From Omphalotus guepiniiformis (taxonomy: Eukaryota; Basidiomycota; Agaricomycetes; Agaricales; Omphalotaceae): a stretch of 64,000 nt of DNA. The DNA is taken from assembly GCA_028554645.1 (NCBI GenBank), contig JAQOOI010000040.1, forward strand, positions 118,302-182,301. Direction: 5' to 3'. The stretch's first letter is position 1. Every line of letters begins with the position of its first letter. The position numbers and the translations under genes are program-made. The notes beneath the pieces are model-generated. The model was not told the DNA's origin and searched no databases. It saw only the letters and a program-made list of their open reading frames with translations. This document shows, piece by piece, positions 45,589 through 56,993 of this stretch.

Positions 45589-48549
45589 CTAGCGCCGACG
45601 AGTCCGCCGCGTTGAAGAGACGGCTATTCTCGATGGTTTTGTTCTCGGCGCGAGATCAGGCTGAACCTCATCCTCGTCATCTGCATCATGTCTCTCGAGA
45701 TATTCATCAAGACGTTTGGACTCCTCTGTGCCATCATTTGTCAGTGTACCATGGTTGTCACCATCCTCCTCGGCTCCTTGGACATATCCCACTCCCATGT
45801 AGACCGGAGGACCTCCAGCACCACCATGAGCAAGGAAGCCTCTCTGTTCCCTCAGACCGACTCCCGTCAAGACACCACTTTCCAGCTCGTCTGCATCCCC
45901 ATTTTCTCTTTGGAGCGACCGCATGTCTACTAAGCGAAGCTCTTCGTCCAAAGTTTGGCGCCGTCTGCTGCCCGATTTTGAGGATGCCGAGGACCGCTTG
46001 TTTGAACGCAAAGAGGAGGTAGATGAATTACGAGACATGAATTTCAAAGTAAGTGGATCCTCGTCGTCTGACTCACTGCTCCTCGGCTGTGGTGGAGTAG
46101 GTGGTAAGATACGAGGAATGACAGGGCGTGCAGGAGGGCGCGGCCGGTTGGGAGAAAGGGCTGGTAAGGGAGATGTAGGAGGTCTTTTAGAAAATGCAGG
46201 TATTGTTTTCCTAAATGGCGTTGCTGGTCGTTGGGAAGCCAAAGACTTTGACGAAGTTTTTTTTGGAGAGCCATCATCCATCTCGATATCAAAGTCAACA
46301 ATTTCAGGATCTTCCAAGTGTACTCGTTTTTCCATCACTCTTGGTTCGTGGCCTTCATCGTCAAGCGCCGAAGCGACAGGAGGCGTTGATGGGAGACGGT
46401 CATCTGGATCAGGACTCGTCTCTCCTCGCTCAGCATCATTATCCGAGCACAACGAAGGCGTGTCAACGGGCATGATAGCGCTGGGTGCCCATGCTCGACT
46501 TGGGAAAGTGGTCCCTGGTGGTAATGTATAAGAGTGAGATGATGTAGAAGCAGTATTATCAGACAGAGGATTGGAATTGGAAGTAGATGTTGCGGAGCTT
46601 GAGTCTGATGGAGAAGCGAGAGAACGACGTTTGGCTAAATTTTCTGTCAAAGTTGATTTTGTGAATTCTGTAATGTTAGACTAATACTGCAGATCCATAC
46701 CTAGTTCATGGCGTATGTCCAATGATTCACTGCCGGTTCTCTTCCTTTTCCCCTTTCCCTTCAGAGTTTCTTCGGTATTACTGCCCCGTGTACGGAGCTC
46801 TTTTAAGGCGCCTGTGAGCGGTGGAATAGGCGTAGATGTGGAGGGAGCTGAAGAAGAGTACATCGCCGATCTTCGGGAGGATAAATTGTTGAGATCCCGA
46901 GACTTTGTTCCAATGCTCAAGCGACTAGACTCGTCTAAGCTTGTGCTACTTGTGTTCGCTATCATAGAGCGACTGGAACCTAGATCAGTGGCGCTCGATA
47001 CCTTGCGTAAACGAACGGTCTTCATCTCATTCAAGAATGCTGCCATTTTGTCCGCTGTGATACCTACGGTCGGTTGACCGTGGCGACGGAGTGGATTTAT
47101 AGGGGCTTCGACAGGTGTAGGTGCATGCTTCAGCGCTGCGCGTGCGCCTGCGAAAGGGGCGTCAGAATCAGAGACTGGAGCGCGAAGGTTCAGCCCTAGT
47201 GGGGGAGGAGGGGGAGGGGGAGGGGGAGGTGGAATTGAATACAGCGGTGTCGGATGCCTAACAGGTCTTTTTGATAATTCCTCCTTGAGTCGAGCGACCT
47301 CCTCTTCCAGCATCTTGATTTTCTCCTTATCTCGTTCCTTCTCCCGCCGAGTCTCTTCATCCTCAGTTTTGTCACGTTCCCATCTTCGTTGATTACGCCG
47401 ATGTTCCTCTTTAGCCTCAACCAACTCACGCTCCTTCCCTTTAACTCGTAGTTCGCCAGAGGTATCGCCGTCATTAAAATCAGTGTACTCTACCCGTACA
47501 TTCCCTTTACGCACAGGAGGAGGAGGCATGAGCAAGCTGTCCTGATAATCATCGTCATCACTATCGACAACGATGAAATGGGCTTTCGCTTTCCCCTTGG
47601 AACGTGATTGTGATGGGGAGGGCGACGGGAGTAGAATAGAGGGCTTTGCACCGTCGGGACTGGTCTGAAAGCGGCTCACAGCAGCTTTCACAGAAGGAAT
47701 AAGAGGTTTCCGGAAGGGAGACGTCTCAGAGGCATCATAGCGATGATTTGAAGGTCCGGCTCTGCTTGTGAGGTCGGCGATTGAATCGAAAGGATATAGG
47801 CTTTGACTTTGGAAATCGGACTCGCCAGCCTCGGTGGGAGCCAAGGAGGGAGAACGCGGGAAAAGGGATCCTGGCATGGTGACAGCTTGCTTATGTTGCT
47901 TTCGTTGTGTTAGGGGTAAAGGCAAACGATCAGCGTCGGATGAATCTGCATATGTGATACGCGATAAGACAAGAGCATCAATGAAGCAGGATCAAGGCTT
48001 ACGACGTTCAGTGGTTTCTTGGGGAAAGTACGACACCGGAGTCGGTGTGCGAGCTGCCTGCAGTGTACTGGCCTCCGCCTGAGCTTCGCCCTCGGAGCGT
48101 ATCGACAGAGGACTGTGTCGAGTCCCGCCCCCGCTTTGATTGCGATGTGTGTCATGGTTTTCTACACCAGAGCTAGTGTCGCGAGTCACTCTAAGGCTAT
48201 CCGGTGAATGTCCACTGCGTTCGCTAGACCGTCTTCCCTGCCCGCGTCGCTCGCTATCGGCGTCGCCCTCAAATGACGAACGGCCCTCTCTGACATTCTT
48301 TTTACGCCTTTCATGCCGCTCCACTGAACTCCTCGAAGATTTAACGCGTGTTTGTGATGTGCGACTGGTATTCTATCAACAGTCGCGTTACACTGTCAAT
48401 ACAAGTGCAAGCTACCAATACAAAACCAAACTCACTACTGTAATGACCCCACCAGTGGCATTGGTAATAAATGAGCCGACTTCGTCAGCTACATAGTTGA
48501 AAACGCCGGACAGAATACCATTTGACGCGGGGGGATGTCTCTCTGCCAT
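45589..48549 (-). CDS. hypothetical Pro/Ser-rich coiled-coil protein
   Basis: Starts at ATG 48549 (MAERHPPASNGILSGVFNYV). Joined exons continue with NTSRTSQTRVKSSRSS, a basic region (ERHERRKKNVREGRSSFEGD), PGSLFPRSPSLAPTEAGESD, a long charged helix predicted as coiled coil (REKERDKEKIKMLEEEVARL), a run of 11 prolines, GITADKMAAFLNEMKTVRLR, a Ser-rich region, and an Arg-rich C-terminus (SSTRRTRRR) with the stop at 45589. Introns include about 46713-46679 and 48000-47950. I recognise no catalytic domain. The DKMAAFLNEMK segment and the coiled coil suggest a scaffold protein, possibly of the cytoskeleton or spindle pole, but this is a guess. Confidence 0.6.
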
Positions 48550-48626
48550 GCAGGTTGAAGGCAAGTTGTGTTGAATTTGGGGCAGAAGCTGTTGCCAAAC
48601 ACGATAGCACGCTATTAAGCACTTCC
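48550..48626. promoter_or_regulatory. 77-bp shared divergent promoter
   Basis: Separates the starts of the coiled-coil gene (minus) and the Nudix gene (plus). No TATA box is seen. The leaders may overlap. Confidence 0.4.
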
Positions 48627-49657
48627 ATGATAGGCCTCCCACCAATCGAAATTTTAAATCAGTTTGCGGACGATACCAGTGTCGCACTCAACAGACTGTC
48701 CAAGCTAGGCTTCGATAGTACAGATCTGTTAGTAGCTTTCATATTCTTTCTCCTCATTTCGGGCTCACTCGTGGAATTCACTGCGTTTACCGAGATAGTT
48801 CAGCCTACCTGCCTTCCCGTCTCGCTGCTGTACTCGTTTTACTATACGAACAAGCTGGCCATTTAAGAGTTCTTCTTACCACTCGTTCCAAGCACCTTCG
48901 GTCTCATCCTGGTCAGACCGCTCTTCCTGGTGGACGTGTCGATCCTGAGGACAAAGACTCCATCACCACCGCAGTAATAATGTCCACTCGTAACTAGTCG
49001 ACTATCAAGCTAACAAGTCTCTAGTTTCGTGAAGCGTACGAAGAAGTTTCACTTCCCTTGAATTCACCCTCGATCTACACAATTTGTTCTCTTGAGCCAC
49101 ATATATCGCAAGGCGGCGTTGTCGTGACGCCAGTTGTGGCGTTTCTAGCAGATACAAGTCTTTTAGATTCCCTCAAGAAAAACGAAGATGAGGTTGACCG
49201 TATTTTCAACTATCCACTGGAGGCAGTTCTGGATCCAGCTATGATCAAGAACGAACCCATTGCTCCACAAGGTTCAGAAGATTGGCCTTATGAAACCGAG
49301 TTCTATGTAGGTGCATCCCTACTTCGTTCCATCTGTCAATACTCATATCTAGTCAGAATTGGAGCGACAGAATCTACCCTTCTTTGAATAATACACCGTA
49401 TCGCATGCACCGATTTCGGAGCGCTGCTTCCCCTGTGAAGGGTTTGACTTCGGATATACTAGTGCGTGCGACAGTTTCAATGTTGTATAGACTCCCATTC
49501 ATACCACTTCCCTATCTAGATCATTGTCGCCACAACTGCTTACGAGAGATTGCCGGTGTATGAACGCTTTGCGGACGGACAGATTCCTGGCTTTTCTGCC
49601 ATCAGTGAAGCAATACTAAGTTCCCAGGTTGCGCAGACTGCGAATAACACCCACTGA
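48627..49657 (+). CDS. Nudix hydrolase, CoA-diphosphatase type
   Basis: Exons 48627-48727, 48799-48973, 49025-49306, 49357-49461 and 49520-49657 sum to 801 nt, 266 residues. The Nudix box is at about residues 78-102 (GGRVDPEDKDSITTA then FREAYEEV), preceded by LRSHPGQTALPGG as in Pcd1/NUDT7 enzymes. YPSLNNTPYRMHRFRSAAS and VKGLTSDILIIVATTAYER follow the family's C-terminal part. Pcd1 cleaves CoA and oxidised CoA to 3',5'-ADP and phosphopantetheine, usually in peroxisomes. No clear C-terminal PTS1 is present (it ends TANNTH). Confidence 0.85.
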
Positions 49658-49971
49658 CCTAAGTTGATTTTGTAGATTATAGATAAATATGTACCACCTT
49701 CAGATTCAACAGTTAGATGATTCAATGCACAGAATACAATAGCCTCTTCTGTCCCCGATAGCAGTGACTGAAAGTCTTTCAACCGCTGGTCCAGGGAGCC
49801 TCGAGCAATGCTAACGGGCCTTTTCTCGAGATCGTTGACGAAATCGTGTGCTGGTGTGCTGGCTCGCGATAGCTGTCTCTGCGCCGTCCTAGTTCCTCAC
49901 CGCATTCATTTCGCTCCTACTCTAGTTCCACCACCCCACCCCGTTGGCCGCCACATCGCGAGTCCTCTATC

Positions 49972-51150
49972 ATGGTGCATCTTCGTAACGACACCCTGAA
50001 TGAACGTCTGGGCGGTGAATGTAAGTCTCCAATCATATATATGTCTAACCTGTACTAAAATGTCTAGCTTCAACGATGACCTTCGCCCCGCAGACGTGTC
50101 TTCAAGGTCGATGAGCTTAGTCGACTTGCAGCGGAGGCAGTCAATTGGAGTCCCGACGTCCTCTCAGTGGAAGAACATTGGTTTAACCGTACTTTCGTTG
50201 TGGCTTCCGAATGTCGGCGCGTATCCCATACGCAGCTTCGATTCCCAAGTACTTTGCTGTCGCTAGTGAAGTGCCTACTATGGCCTTACTTCGTTCCTTT
50301 ATTTGAGGTATACAGATACTCACCACCGAGTATATCTTTGTGGATTTCGTACAAGACACCATGGTTCGATCTAAGGGAAGGGGGAATCATTTCAAATTCA
50401 CGACAACTTGCTGAACTCTTGGCCTACTATGCCCGGCATCACACTAGAGGACAAGCGTTTCTGCCAGCGTCGGCCCAGATACAAGTCTGCGTCTATGGTA
50501 TGGCAGGAGATCACAGCTTAACTAGATCGAGGACTAGGCCGCTCTCTGCCTTTTTAATTGGACTGACTGATAACTAAAGACGATAGTGCTGAAGCAACCC
50601 TCATAAGAGGGAATGAAAAGGAACTGGTGTATTTACAACGGTTCGGTCGACCGCTGTTGCCGTTGCATAAGAAGGAGCCGCCGCCGTCAGATCACATCGA
50701 GAACCTGGACCGTTACTTCCTCAGCCCTTTTGTCACCCATTCCCAGGAACCCGGCCTTCAGTCATTTCCGCATCCGCCATTCCGACCTCGGGCCAAGAAA
50801 TATCCCTAGGTCCCCCGGCTTTAACTTACACGTCTTCGGCCTGATGACAACACACCTTGATCTTATCCCTCTCCTTACTATGCCCCAACAGCTACAGAAC
50901 TACTAATATTGTCTCGCAATCTATGGCCTTTTCTACCGGAGAAGATGGATGACTCCTTGGACCAACCCAGCACAGCGGAGAGATGGAACCTCGCGGCTGG
51001 GTGCGCACCGGGCACTATTGAAGAGGCCGTGGCATTCAGCAAGAGGCTGAAGGAGGATGGACTGGCTGCAGCCGAATCGGAAGAGGAACGGGCTCAGATC
51101 GCGGCGCACTAGCCCTTAGACAACATGGTCGAAGAGGAATACATGTAATG
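49972..51150 (+). pseudogene. decayed phosphotransferase-like kinase (APH/Fmp29-like)
   Basis: Pieces of a fungal protein-kinase-like phosphotransferase in shifting frames: MVHLRNDTLNERLGGE, VFKVDELSRLAAEAVNWSPD, FNRTF, PKYFAVASEVPTMALLRSF, GPDTSLRLWYGRRSQL, YLQRFGRPLLPLHKKEPPPS, DHIENLDRYF, FRIRHSDLGPRN and FSKRLKEDGLAAAESEEERA. The last block is followed by TAG at 51110-51112 where AAH-PLDNM suggests Trp, and then VEEEYM. Several frameshifts and a missing Gly-rich loop show loss of function. Family members are often annotated as aminoglycoside-phosphotransferase-like or Fmp29 kinases. It lies between two intact housekeeping genes. Confidence 0.7.
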
Positions 51151-51543
51151 AATTCAAGCTGGATATTCCGCCGTGTTGTATCTTACCTGCTGATCTTGAG
51201 AATGATTCTGATTCCCCGAGAGAGCCTACATAATAGTTTTCCGGTCAACGAGGCAGCATTCTGGTATCACTTAGTATACATACATATGCAAGACTACTAA
51301 TAAAGTAAATAAAGACAAGTTCAACAAGCCAATACACTGATCACATACAAATTATAATGTACAGTACATAGGGAAAGAATCGAAGGGCGCAAGTCGAGTA
51401 CTTGCAGAAAAGGTATAGATTATCGTCCTCTCCAAGTCGCAACTGATAAATGATACTGTCCTACTAGAAAGCATGAGGGTTGTGGCACTACTGGCATGTG
51501 CAATGAGCGACAAACGACGGCCTGTCGTTGGCACTTAATGCGG
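51151..51543. other. intergenic, no gene seen
   Basis: AT-rich spacer between the decayed kinase and the 3' end of the Maf1 gene. Probably holds the Maf1 3' untranslated region. Confidence 0.45.
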
Positions 51544-52722
51544 TCAGTGGGACAGTCCCATGGCCCTCGCACCAGCCCCAACAGCTCCGTTCCATCCAAG
51601 AAACGATTCTTTGCGATGAACTCGATCCTCTATCGGACTATATTCGCTCTCGTCCGAGTCGATGAAATTGTGGGCCATTTGACGGCTTGATAACAGACGG
51701 GGGGCTTCAAAATCGGCATAAGTGCTAATAGAGGAGCGGCGGGCCTTGGCCCATATCGATACAAACAGAATACGCTTCTGCTTGCGATTAAGAAAGAACC
51801 AGTGGGTGGACCAGAGAAGGGCGCCGTGTCTGGAGGAAGAAGAGGAAGACAAAGTAGAAAAAGTCGGACGATAGGACTTTGAATATGGGGAAAATGAATC
51901 GTTCAGGTGCATGGTCAAAGTGTTGGCTCTACGGGGGTATGGAACGCGCATGTCCTCGTCCAGCTGAAATGTGGCGCCGTCATCATCGGACTCTCCGTCC
52001 TGCTCTTCTTCTTCTTCCAGATCATCTTCATCCTCGCCCCAATTGGGATCGGCATCGCCATCTGGCTCGTAGGAATACACTTCGCATTCGGACAACCCGA
52101 TGACTTCATCGAGTAACCTGTACACCTCGGGATGGGTGCCGCTGACGATAGGAGGCGGAGCATAAGGACTTTGCCTCATCCTCTCATAAGGACTAGAGCT
52201 GGTGCTAGATTCGGCGGGTTTCACTTCGTGAGGAGTAGGGTATGAGCCATAAGAGCCTCCTCCGCCGCGAGAGGTATGAGAGTCGATAAGTGTGGTGCTA
52301 AGATGATTTAAAACGCTTGCACCGCTTTCCTCGCGTACAAAAGACGATGGCTTAACGTCTGAGAATTCATAGTCCGGAAAGGCAACATTGAGTGTTGCAA
52401 TGAGTAGATAGAGAGTCTTCCGAGACTGAGGGTGGCCTAGTGGACCAAAGGGAGTAGGGGATGTAGAATGAGCTTGTGCAAGATAGGAAGTAGGAGGAGA
52501 ATGGTCGAGTACGTCGTCGTCACCGTCTGGGTCCCATTTCATGCTTCCAAGGATACCAATTTCACCCCAATACCCCTTCTCCAGCTCACGAAAAAGACGC
52601 TTGTCTCGTTTAATATTTTTGCAAGAGTAGGCCTCTATTCTTACATTGACATCGCACTCTGGACCTTGGTAAGAAAGAGACTGAGCTAGACGAGAGAGAG
52701 AAGGGATTTCGATGTATTTCAT
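51544..52722 (-). CDS. MAF1: Maf1, repressor of RNA polymerase III
   Basis: A single exon of 1179 nt, 392 residues. I chose ATG 52722 because MKYIEIPSLSRLAQSL is the conserved N-terminus; an in-frame ATG further up at 52824 would add 34 unrelated residues. The A-box part (NVRIEAYSCKNIKRDKRLFR) is followed by TPFGPLGHPQSRKTLYLLIA, TLNVAFPDYEFSDVKPSSF and, in the B/C part, GLSECEVYSYEPDGDADPN, then an acidic run and LLWSTHWFFLNRKQKRILF. Maf1 turns off tRNA and 5S rRNA synthesis under stress. A Gly/Ser-rich insert lies in the middle. Confidence 0.92.
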   Translation of the reverse strand: MKYIEIPSLSRLAQSLSYQGPECDVNVRIEAYSCKNIKRDKRLFRELEKGYWGEIGILGSMKWDPDGDDDVLDHSPPTSYLAQAHSTSPTPFGPLGHPQSRKTLYLLIATLNVAFPDYEFSDVKPSSFVREESGASVLNHLSTTLIDSHTSRGGGGSYGSYPTPHEVKPAESSTSSSPYERMRQSPYAPPPIVSGTHPEVYRLLDEVIGLSECEVYSYEPDGDADPNWGEDEDDLEEEEEQDGESDDDGATFQLDEDMRVPYPRRANTLTMHLNDSFSPYSKSYRPTFSTLSSSSSSRHGALLWSTHWFFLNRKQKRILFVSIWAKARRSSISTYADFEAPRLLSSRQMAHNFIDSDESEYSPIEDRVHRKESFLGWNGAVGAGARAMGLSH

Positions 52723-52904
52723 GGAGGGATATAGGAGCAAGATGGCGTGGGAGACTTTCCTCCGCTTTCCTTCGGCATCACGCCGGCCGGGGACATCGTC
52801 ACGTGGGTAGGGATAGGAATTCACATGAAATTATGGGAGCTACCGACTACTTATCTACCGCGAAGGCTTGTCTTTCGCCTTCATCTCTCCACCTCCCCGC
52901 CCAC
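52723..52904. promoter_or_regulatory. divergent promoter, Maf1 and SCP2
   Basis: 182 bp between two divergent start codons. Pyrimidine-rich near the SCP2 start. No clear TATA box. Confidence 0.4.
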
Positions 52905-53501
52905 ATGTCTGACCTCAAAGTAGACGGATTCAAGGTCTCTTTCTTTCAAATCCATGTTATTTTCTTCTAATGTCTATCTCTAGTCTTCCGAGCTCATCGC
53001 TGGCCTCGGTTCTGCTTTGGCTTCTGCTTCCGATTCAGAAAGGGCCGCTCAGATTAAAAAGGTGTGTCCCGTTATTTGCTCATTCAACCTACTCATCTCA
53101 TCTCCGACTCTTAGACGAACGGAGTGTTTGCACTTGTGGTCAAGAACGACGCTGGAAATGAGACTACTTGGACCATCGACCTCAAGAAGTCTGGCAAGAT
53201 TATCAAGGGTCCCTCTCCCGCAGGCACGAAGACGGATGTGACTATCTCCCTGTCCGATGACACCCTCACTCAATTAGCTACCGGAAAGGTTTCTGAAACT
53301 TCCCTTTTCCAAATTTCTTTCTGACTTCTGGGCACTCTAGTTAAATGGCCAGAAAGCTTTCATGACGGGGAAGATTAAGACAAAGGGCAATATAATGCTG
53401 GCCACAAAGTTAGATGACGTTTTCAAGGGTGCGCATCGCATTGCTTGTTCAATTCAGTACTGACCATTAATTACTGACAGGGTGCCAAGGCCAAGCTGTA
53501 A
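52905..53501 (+). CDS. SCP2-type sterol carrier protein with PTS1
   Basis: Exons 52905-52934, 52984-53061, 53115-53288, 53341-53427 and 53481-53501 sum to 390 nt, 129 residues. Text such as SELIAGLGSALASAS, VFALVVKNDAGNETTWTIDL, DVTISLSDDTLTQLATGK and LNGQKAFMTGKIKTKGNIML is the SCP2 lipid-binding fold. The product ends FKGAKAKL, where AKL is a peroxisomal PTS1 signal. The last intron needs a GG-AG border for this end. With the GT one base further on, the tail would change to GCQGQAVNLHILRV and lose the signal. Confidence 0.85.
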
Positions 53502-53697
53502 ATCTGCATATTCTACGTGTCTCTGTACCGCCTGTAGGGTTATAAATTATCATGTTGTCTATCTGGAATATCACATACACATTCAATCAATTGTGCCGCC
53601 GCTCAGCAACTGAGGGCCTGAGGATACATGAAAAATGTTAAGTGGAGTATCATCATTATTAACCTACGAGCACAAATAAAACAACACGGATATCTTA

Positions 53698-56600
53698 TTA
53701 AAACATACTACTAAATAATCCCCTATTTCTCCTCGGTGCAGGTTGTGGGTCCGCTCGTAACGTAGATAGGCTGTTCAGCTGTTTCATTACCTGTCAAAAC
53801 AGTCAGACTATTTCCTACAAAGCGGAAAGTTCACCTACCTCTTCTAACTTGTCTTTCCTCTCCTGCAAATCCAAATGTTTTCTTACTATCGGATTCTCTC
53901 TGGCAAACTCTATAATTTCCCTGCGGTCCAGGTCATATAGAAGTCTTGAGTCAATCTCGCGAGGGAACTGCCAAGAAATCAGAAACATACTCTCCGAAAC
54001 CCAGCAGAACGTACCTGATAGAAGAACTGATCCAAAAGCTCGATATTAATGAACATTGCCGACGTATAAGCCAATTTGTCCGCTACAACGTTGAGAAACG
54101 CCTCCGGGCACAATACGTCGTTCTCTGGCCCTGCTTTGCACCGTTTCGATCTGAGTGCAGCGATACGAAGCTTGAGAATAGCCAGCCGGTCAGTGTAGAG
54201 CATTGCGTGTTTAGCTAAAACAGGTGAGTGACGAAAATACGAACATATGTTTGCACATACCATCTAATATTTGTGCAGGGGGATACCTGTACGATTCCGG
54301 TTCTTCTTCCTCAGATTGCTGCTGCTGTTCGTCTTCAACAAGCTGTAGAGTTTTCCTCGCCTTCCTTTCCTTGTCCTTTTCTTCTAGTCCCCTCACATAC
54401 CCGACCAGCGTACCTAACCTTCTACTTCCCCCAACCTTTCTACGAATCTCCTTCAACTTTGTTTCGCACATACCAACCTCTTTCTCAAACAAATCCACAG
54501 CCCTCTCTCTTCCCAAGTCCCACTCCCGTTGGTCCACCTCCACCTCATACTTGTACGGTTTTATGCAGTTCTCCACCTGGTCACTTGCAACCCCGATTCG
54601 ATCCCTCAGAATATGGTGTGAAAATTCTACCAGCCTCTCCGCCGCCTTTGGATGATGATTGAACGGCTCCCCACTCGCGATTGAGTCAATCAGCGCTCTC
54701 AATCCGTCAGCTACTAGCAAGGTGGAATCTCTCCCCACGCCTGACTTGGTCAAAAGCGAAGAAGCCGCGTCCAGCTTGTGTTTCCAGTACGGATCAACGT
54801 TCTCTACACCCTTCACTCTGGAATCTTGCGCTAGTTCGCCTAGCTCCTTCGCCCTCTTGTCTAACCAGTATAGCTGTTCCAGCACATCCATCACCTTGTC
54901 ATCCAGCATTGCCTTGAGCTTTTCCCGAATGAATGGCTTCTTGAACTGCGCGGTGGCGTCTTTGAATCGTGCTTTGAGCGCATCTATCGTTTCCGCTACA
55001 TAGGACTCCGCCGTGATCCTCCGGTCATTATACTGTACTTTGAACTGATACGTCGCCTCCTCCAGTTCCAACTGGACCGCGTTCGTGATTCCATGCAAGG
55101 AAGACGCCATCGAGCTTTCCAGTACCTCCATCAACCGCCTTCTCAAAGTGTCGGTCCCAACCATCAACGAGCTTGACGAACCAAAGATATCCCGATGTGC
55201 CCCAAAATATTCATTTTCTCTTCTTTTTACCACCTCGCCAGTCCTCTCCCCCCTTCGCGCCTCCTTGGCTTTAGTCACAACCCCTACGTATCCTAAATGC
55301 AACGGATATCTGTTGCCAGCCAAAATTGCCGCTCCATGTTCAGGAGGCACTAAATCCATCTTCGTCACAACACCGATCGTTCTCAAGCCCAATGGGTCAA
55401 CCTTCCGACTGGCTCTTAAGGCCGGCGAGTTGGCCAAATCCACATCAGCTGCACATACAGCAAGAATGATATTTGGTTCTCGAATATATTTGTCGCACAA
55501 TGCAGATATTTTTTCTCGGAGAGAATCTGGCTGGTCCATGGATGCAATTTGGACGTATCCAGGGAGATCAATAAGTGTGAGGTCTGGAACGTGGGGAGAG
55601 TAGATACGAAGATCGATAGGTTCGTTAGAGACCGCTTCGGAGGCGGGGACAGCGAGATTGAGGTCGGTCAAAGTACGCTGAATGTCGGAGAAGTCTTTGA
55701 TCTTTCCTAGACCAAGTGCGGGAAATTCACCGTATTCAGTCGGTTGCTGACCAGAGGGAGTAGGGGTGTGTACGAGGGTTAATTCGATAGGTCGACGGGT
55801 GACCATGTTGTCACCTCTGTAGCAATAGTGAGTTCAAGCAAAAATCTTGTACATAAGCTTTAGTACTCACTTGGGTAAGAACTGATGCCCGACAATTGCT
55901 TCCAGCACAGAGCTCTTTCCCGAACTCTGACTTCCAATGACAACAATACTAGGTAGTTTCAACGCGTCACTCTGATCAATACTAAGCAGCATGCTTCGTA
56001 TTTCAATCAGCTTGCGTGTCAGATGCATCAGCCCGTTGTGTTGCATTTCAAAACCACCCTCCCCGCTTGCATCCTTCGAAGACGGTTTCGAATCAGAGGG
56101 TGAAGACAAAGTGGCAGCGACCAAAGCAGCAACAATAGCTTCATCCGTGGGTGGTCGCTTCTGAGAGCCTGAAGAAGCGTCGTCTTCCTCGTTCGAACTC
56201 TTCCTATCACGATTCCGTTCCGAGAATAGATCTTTGACGAACTGAGGAGTCTCCAGTTCAGGTAGCTTGATTTCAGAAACACGAGCCTTGACAGATTTCA
56301 CGCCGTCCGAAGCAGAGTCAAACAAGTCGACCGCAGTGTCTTGCACCGCGTTCATCCAAGACTGTGAGGTTTTTCGAAATTCTGTTCCATTATGAGAAAT
56401 TATTCGCGCGAAAGAAGATATATTCACCTTCGAACTGATACTGTGCATACCCAAGCCCTCCAGCACCAATAGCGGCACCCGCTATAGGCACTCTGAACGC
56501 CCTGGCAACGAATCTCGGAATAGACGAGTACGAAAGAGCTCGTGCGTGTATTCGCCTCATACCTGCCATCGAAAGAGTCGCGTATCGACGCTTGAAAGAC

Positions 56601-56785
56601 CCAGAAGCAAGCAATGTATTGAATTGTCGATGCGCAGGCTTACCGTGCTCAACGGTTACCTGCCGTCGAGAAGTATGCGTAGCAGCATTACCACCATACA
56701 AACGCATTGCAGTCAAGCCATACGTGACTGCTTTCCGATTTGCAAGTAATAACGAAGAAAAGTAACGCCTTGTAGTCCGGTACAT
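53698..56785 (-). CDS. MGM1: Mgm1/OPA1 mitochondrial dynamin-like GTPase
   Basis: Exons 56785-56428, 56381-55871, 55816-54261, 54211-54015, 53967-53839 and 53790-53698 sum to 2844 nt, 947 residues. The N-terminus ([20 protein letters not shown]) is Arg-rich like a mitochondrial presequence. A hydrophobic stretch follows ([20 protein letters not shown]), as in the inner-membrane anchor and rhomboid-cleaved region. GTPase motifs are GSQSSGKSS (269-277), DLPG (373-376) and TKMD (441-444). The stalk and C-terminal part end with [12 protein letters not shown]. Mgm1 fuses mitochondrial inner membranes and shapes cristae. All introns are GT-AG. Confidence 0.93.
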
Positions 56786-56993
56786 ATTGGCGCTGAATAT
56801 TGAATATTGAGAGCAGACGCAAGAATCAAAGAAAGTAATAGTATGGTCGGTATCTCGGCACGTTACGTAACATTACTTGCCGCCAATCTGTCACGTGCAT
56901 TTATTGTCAAACTCTCACTGTCAGAACTATCATGTGGAGGTTCGTTACTTATCGATGTAAAAAAATCCCAAGTACCTTACTTACTTCGTGACC
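56786..56993. promoter_or_regulatory. divergent promoter, Mgm1 and aldolase
   Basis: 208 bp between divergent start codons. No consensus box was recognised with confidence. Confidence 0.35.
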
